Positions 61,007-64,000 of a stretch of DNA of 64,000 nt are shown here, piece after piece. Origin of the DNA: Flavihumibacter rivuli (lineage in GTDB: Bacteria; Bacteroidota; Bacteroidia; Chitinophagales; Chitinophagaceae); the NCBI RefSeq assembly GCF_018595685.2, contig NZ_CP092334.1:3004001-3068000 (forward strand), written 5' to 3'. Under the pieces are notes generated by a model. The model did no database searches and was not told where the DNA came from. It was given only the letters and a program-made list of their open reading frames with translations. How positions within the stretch are numbered: the first letter of the stretch is position 1; every line of letters begins with the position of its first letter. A program made the position numbers and the translations under genes.

Positions 61007-62299
61007 TCATAGCTCCTCTTGTATAGGATCCTTTGAAAGAAAGTAACGGGATGGGGTTTGGCCGGTTATCCTTTCAACAGCCCTTATGAAGGTTGACCTG
61101 TTGGCAAAGCCCGCATTGGCAGCAAAGCCTTCCAGGCTATGGGTAAGGCCATGACTTGCTATGGCCTTCCTGATCTCTTCTATACGGTACCGGTTGATAA
61201 AATCATTGAACCGTGTTTGCATGACCCGGTTCAACACAATGGTAATGTGATGTTGGGGCATTTTCAGGTCCCTGGCCAGGTCGGCGATCTTATAATTGGG
61301 TTGCAGGTAAGGTTTCTTTTCCTGCATGAACGTTTCGATCTGCTCCCTGTAAACCTGGTAGATGGTATCCAGCTCTGTTAAGCTGGCAATGCCATTAGCC
61401 TGCCCATTTAGCGTAGCTTCGGAACTATTGACTGCATCAGTGACCTCAGCCGATTTAGATTCATGGCCTATTGAAGCATCCAAAGCACCTGTTACCAGGT
61501 TGCCGGCTTCCACTTTAGCCAAATGGCTGCTGATCTTCGGCATCCCATACAAAAAGGACGGATTCATGAACAGCACAATACCGGCAATGATCTGCGTAGA
61601 AGAATAAACGATCGTAAGGATGATCACCTGGTGGCTTGGATTGGTCCAGCCCTTGAAGGTTAGGGTCCAGGTAAAAACACAACCAAACAGGGTCATCATC
61701 AGGCCAAAGGTCCAGAGCCATTTGGCATAGCTGGGATATAACCTTTTCATTTCCGGGTTTTGCCGCCTGAATCTTACCAATAACACCAGGATGGCAAGTC
61801 CATAAAGGATTCCCATTGTTCCCCTGATGATATTATGCAGGTAATTGGGAAGCCATCCTTCATTATGCAGGAAAGAACCAAATGGGTTCTTCAGGACCTC
61901 ACTTATGTGCCATAACTTGTACTCCCTGTCCTTCAGGTAGAAGGGAAGCATTTCAAAGAAATGCAGCACGCCGGGTGCAAAATGAAGCCAATCGTACCAG
62001 GACAATTTATTCCTGTCACTAAGCAGCATCCGAACATACAGGAAGCCGGCAGGAAACATGAAGTAATAAAAAGGACTGGGCAGCCGAAATAACCATGGGA
62101 CATAGTATATCAATCCAGACTGCTGTATAAAGGTCATGCCACAGGCATTTGCCATACCAAATAGGTATAAAGCCAATAGCCTGTTGGGAATAAAGCGCCA
62201 TTTGCCATTGCTGAGCAAAACGATCATCAACAACAGGGGCAGGAAACTTCCAATGGCCAGGAACACAAAATTGATAACATTCCCTATTGAAAAACTCAT
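61007..62299 (-). CDS. membrane-bound AraC-family regulator
   Basis: Protein of 430 residues. The N-terminal half has about seven or eight transmembrane helices (within residues 1-230). A linker follows, then a C-terminal AraC-type DNA-binding domain from about residue 330: ARDLKMPQHHITIVLNRVMQTRFNDFINRYRIEEIRKAI and FAANAGFANRSTFIRAVERITGQTPSRYFL. This 7TM plus HTH architecture is common in Bacteroidota and suggests that a membrane signal controls transcription. It is divergent from the multiheme cytochrome gene, its likeliest neighbour target (inference). Confidence 0.9.
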   Translation of the reverse strand: MSFSIGNVINFVFLAIGSFLPLLLMIVLLSNGKWRFIPNRLLALYLFGMANACGMTFIQQSGLIYYVPWLFRLPSPFYYFMFPAGFLYVRMLLSDRNKLSWYDWLHFAPGVLHFFEMLPFYLKDREYKLWHISEVLKNPFGSFLHNEGWLPNYLHNIIRGTMGILYGLAILVLLVRFRRQNPEMKRLYPSYAKWLWTFGLMMTLFGCVFTWTLTFKGWTNPSHQVIILTIVYSSTQIIAGIVLFMNPSFLYGMPKISSHLAKVEAGNLVTGALDASIGHESKSAEVTDAVNSSEATLNGQANGIASLTELDTIYQVYREQIETFMQEKKPYLQPNYKIADLARDLKMPQHHITIVLNRVMQTRFNDFINRYRIEEIRKAIASHGLTHSLEGFAANAGFANRSTFIRAVERITGQTPSRYFLSKDPIQEEL

Positions 62300-62532
62300 T
62301 AGAAAGGATAGCAGGTTGGTTAAGGGTAATTCTCTTGTTGAATTTAACCTTAATATTCCAACCTTTCGTCCTTAACCTTATATTTACTATAGGATCATTA
62401 TTTATAATTTTTTGATTACCAGCATAATTAAATTTGTCTTTAGTGAATTTTACCGTTCATAATTCTTTTGGCAACCAATAGCAGCATCCTGGAACCGTCG
62501 CTGACCGGCTGATCCAACATTTAACCCTAACC
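62300..62532. other. divergent intergenic region between the AraC-type and multiheme cytochrome genes
   Basis: AT-rich, 233 nt. A TAAATTTG box at 62429-62436 on the plus strand matches TAnnTTTG, but a TTTG element lies only 14 nt before it, so it is a weak promoter candidate. No coding frame. Confidence 0.4.
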
Positions 62533-64000
62533 ATGCGAACAGGCATTTCCATACTCCTCATTTCCCTCATTGGCATTGGTGTATTGGTAGTACAGCAATG
62601 CAGCCCGGGCGGACAACCCAAAGAACTAACCGCTGCAGTAAATGAATATGTAGGTTCCCCAACCTGCCAAACCTGCCACCAACAGGAACACCAGCAATGG
62701 TTGGGATCCCACCACTTTAAGGCCATGCAGCCAGCTAATGATAGCACAGTTCTCGGGGATTTCAACAACGCCTCCCTTGAAGCCGATGGGGTGAGGTCCC
62801 GCTTTTTCAGGAAGGATGGAAAATACTTTATTCATACGGAAGGAGAGGATGGAAAATACCAGGATTTTGAGATCAGATACACCTTTGGGTATGCGCCCCT
62901 TCAACAATACCTGGTTGAATTTCCATCTGGAAGGATGCAGGTGACAAGGGCGAGCTGGGACACCAAAAAGGAAAAATGGTTCCACCAATATGCCGGCCAA
63001 CGCTTTCCCGCCGGGGATTGGCTGCACTGGACGGGCAATGGCCAAAACTGGAACACTATGTGTTCCGGCTGCCATAGCACCAACCTGAAAAAAGGCTATG
63101 ATCCCGAAAAGGATAGCTACCAAACTACTTTCAATGAGGAGAATGTTTCCTGCGAATCCTGCCATGGTCCAGGTAAGCTACACATTGATTATGTTTCGGG
63201 AGAAGACTTCAAAAAGGGTAAACGGACCAATGGCTCCCTATTAGCACTTACAGCGGGTAGCAGGCAAACATTGCAAGTGAACAATTGCGGTAATTGCCAT
63301 GGCCGAAGATCGGAGATCACCGGTAATCCCATTGCAGGCAAGGAATACCTGGATGATTTCATTCCGGAATTGCCTACTACAGAATATTTCCATGCCGATG
63401 GCCAGATGGATGACGAGGATTTCAATTATGCCTCCTTCCTGCAAAGTAAGATGTTCAATCATGGTGTAACCTGCACCAACTGTCATAACCCCCATAGCGG
63501 GGCACTGAAATTCGATGGCAGTAAGGTTTGCTCGCAATGCCATTCCCCCCAGCAATACAATACACAGGCACATAGCTTCCATGCCCCTTCCATCCAGTCT
63601 GTCAATTGCGTGAGCTGCCATATGCCCGCCAAGACCTATATGGGTAATGACCTGCGGCACGACCATAGTTTCAGGATTCCCAGGCCCGACCTCTCGGCAC
63701 AATATGGAACTCCTAATACCTGCAACAGCTGCCACCAGGATAGCTCACCCTCATGGGCAGCCGAAAAGATCGCACAGCATTATGGCCCGAAAAGGAAATA
63801 CCATTTTTCAGAAGACCTTATCCCTGGTAGCAGGATGGACGCAGCCAGTGAAGCGCACCTCACTAAGTTGCTTGGTGATACAGCCTGTCCCGATATCATC
63901 CGCGCCACCGCATTGGAATACCTGGCTGCCCTTCCTTCTGCAAACATTGCCGGCATTCTAAGGGAATACCTGGATGATAGTGTGGCCATGGTCAGGTTCA
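62533..64000 (+). CDS. multiheme cytochrome c (eight CxxCH visible), cut by the window end
   Basis: The first 489 residues are visible and remain open at base 64000. An N-terminal hydrophobic segment (MRTGISILLISLIGIGVLVV) ends in QQCSPGG, so the protein may be a lipoprotein. Eight heme sites follow: CQTCH, CSGCH, CESCH, CGNCH, CTNCH, CSQCH, CVSCH and CNSCH. They sit in a region resembling the cytochrome c552/NrfA-like and octaheme families. The last visible part (CPDIIRATALEYLAALPSANIAGILREYLDDSVAMVRF) looks like the start of HEAT- or TPR-type repeats. It is probably an extracytoplasmic electron-transfer protein; the reaction is unknown. Confidence 0.88.
   Translation, partial: MRTGISILLISLIGIGVLVVQQCSPGGQPKELTAAVNEYVGSPTCQTCHQQEHQQWLGSHHFKAMQPANDSTVLGDFNNASLEADGVRSRFFRKDGKYFIHTEGEDGKYQDFEIRYTFGYAPLQQYLVEFPSGRMQVTRASWDTKKEKWFHQYAGQRFPAGDWLHWTGNGQNWNTMCSGCHSTNLKKGYDPEKDSYQTTFNEENVSCESCHGPGKLHIDYVSGEDFKKGKRTNGSLLALTAGSRQTLQVNNCGNCHGRRSEITGNPIAGKEYLDDFIPELPTTEYFHADGQMDDEDFNYASFLQSKMFNHGVTCTNCHNPHSGALKFDGSKVCSQCHSPQQYNTQAHSFHAPSIQSVNCVSCHMPAKTYMGNDLRHDHSFRIPRPDLSAQYGTPNTCNSCHQDSSPSWAAEKIAQHYGPKRKYHFSEDLIPGSRMDAASEAHLTKLLGDTACPDIIRATALEYLAALPSANIAGILREYLDDSVAMVRF

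Noticed and set aside
1..64000. CRISPR arrays, insertion sequences and Shine-Dalgarno-based start assignment
   Set aside because: No regularly spaced repeats or transposase frames were seen, and start sites in this genome generally lack Shine-Dalgarno sequences, so starts were chosen from signal peptides and family N-termini instead.

Overview
The window looks like a chromosomal segment of a Bacteroidota bacterium, most likely of the Chitinophagaceae type. The reasons are family content (alternative complex III, SusD-free but outer-membrane-barrel-rich envelope genes, DUF5522, DUF4251, DUF6787, DUF3341), Bacteroidota-style promoters (TTTG, about 20 nt, TAnnTTTG) and the lack of obvious Shine-Dalgarno sites. 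No rRNA, canonical tRNA, insertion sequence, prophage or CRISPR array was seen. Taxonomy below phylum is inference.

Layout. 1-5.8 kb: the 5' part of an acyl-CoA dehydrogenase with a MarR regulator, an alpha/beta hydrolase and glycosyltransferase pair, a lone DppC-like permease, a small lipoprotein and an Lrp/AsnC regulator. 5.88-6.53 kb: a non-coding unit, which is the most unusual part of the window. A good Bacteroidota promoter is followed by two RNAs with a type-II (Leu-like) tRNA cloverleaf whose variable arm is swollen to 84 and 99 nt, then by an intrinsic terminator. An Lrp-like palindrome lies between it and the lrp-family gene. 6.7-9.9 kb: an alkaline-phosphatase-superfamily enzyme, trmB, DUF5522, an alkyltransferase-like protein and a small membrane protein.

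10-25.9 kb (minus strand): a large respiratory block. Quinol oxidation by alternative complex III (ActA-F) is encoded directly upstream of an aa3-type cytochrome oxidase (subunits II, I, III, III-like, IV), with heme O synthase and the copper/assembly factors SCO and DUF420 (CtaM-like). Together they carry electrons from quinol to oxygen. Two strong intrinsic terminators lie inside the block.

26.2-41.4 kb: a DUF6787-PurN fusion; a translationally coupled cassette of LolA-like protein, two FtsX-type permeases, an ABC ATPase and an outer-membrane barrel; a serine hydrolase; a dipeptidase; an MsbA-type ABC exporter; and a fused E1 alpha/beta 2-oxoacid dehydrogenase.

41.4-57.6 kb: an envelope-rich region of barrels, lipoproteins, an AI-2E-type permease, a bestrophin-like protein, a LOG-family hydrolase and a winged-helix/TolB/TPR protein. 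It is bounded by two paralogous lipoprotein genes in opposite orientation. 57.6-64 kb: an M16-like protein without its zinc motif, a type I sulfatase, a membrane-bound AraC-type regulator and the start of an octaheme (or larger) cytochrome c that runs off the window.
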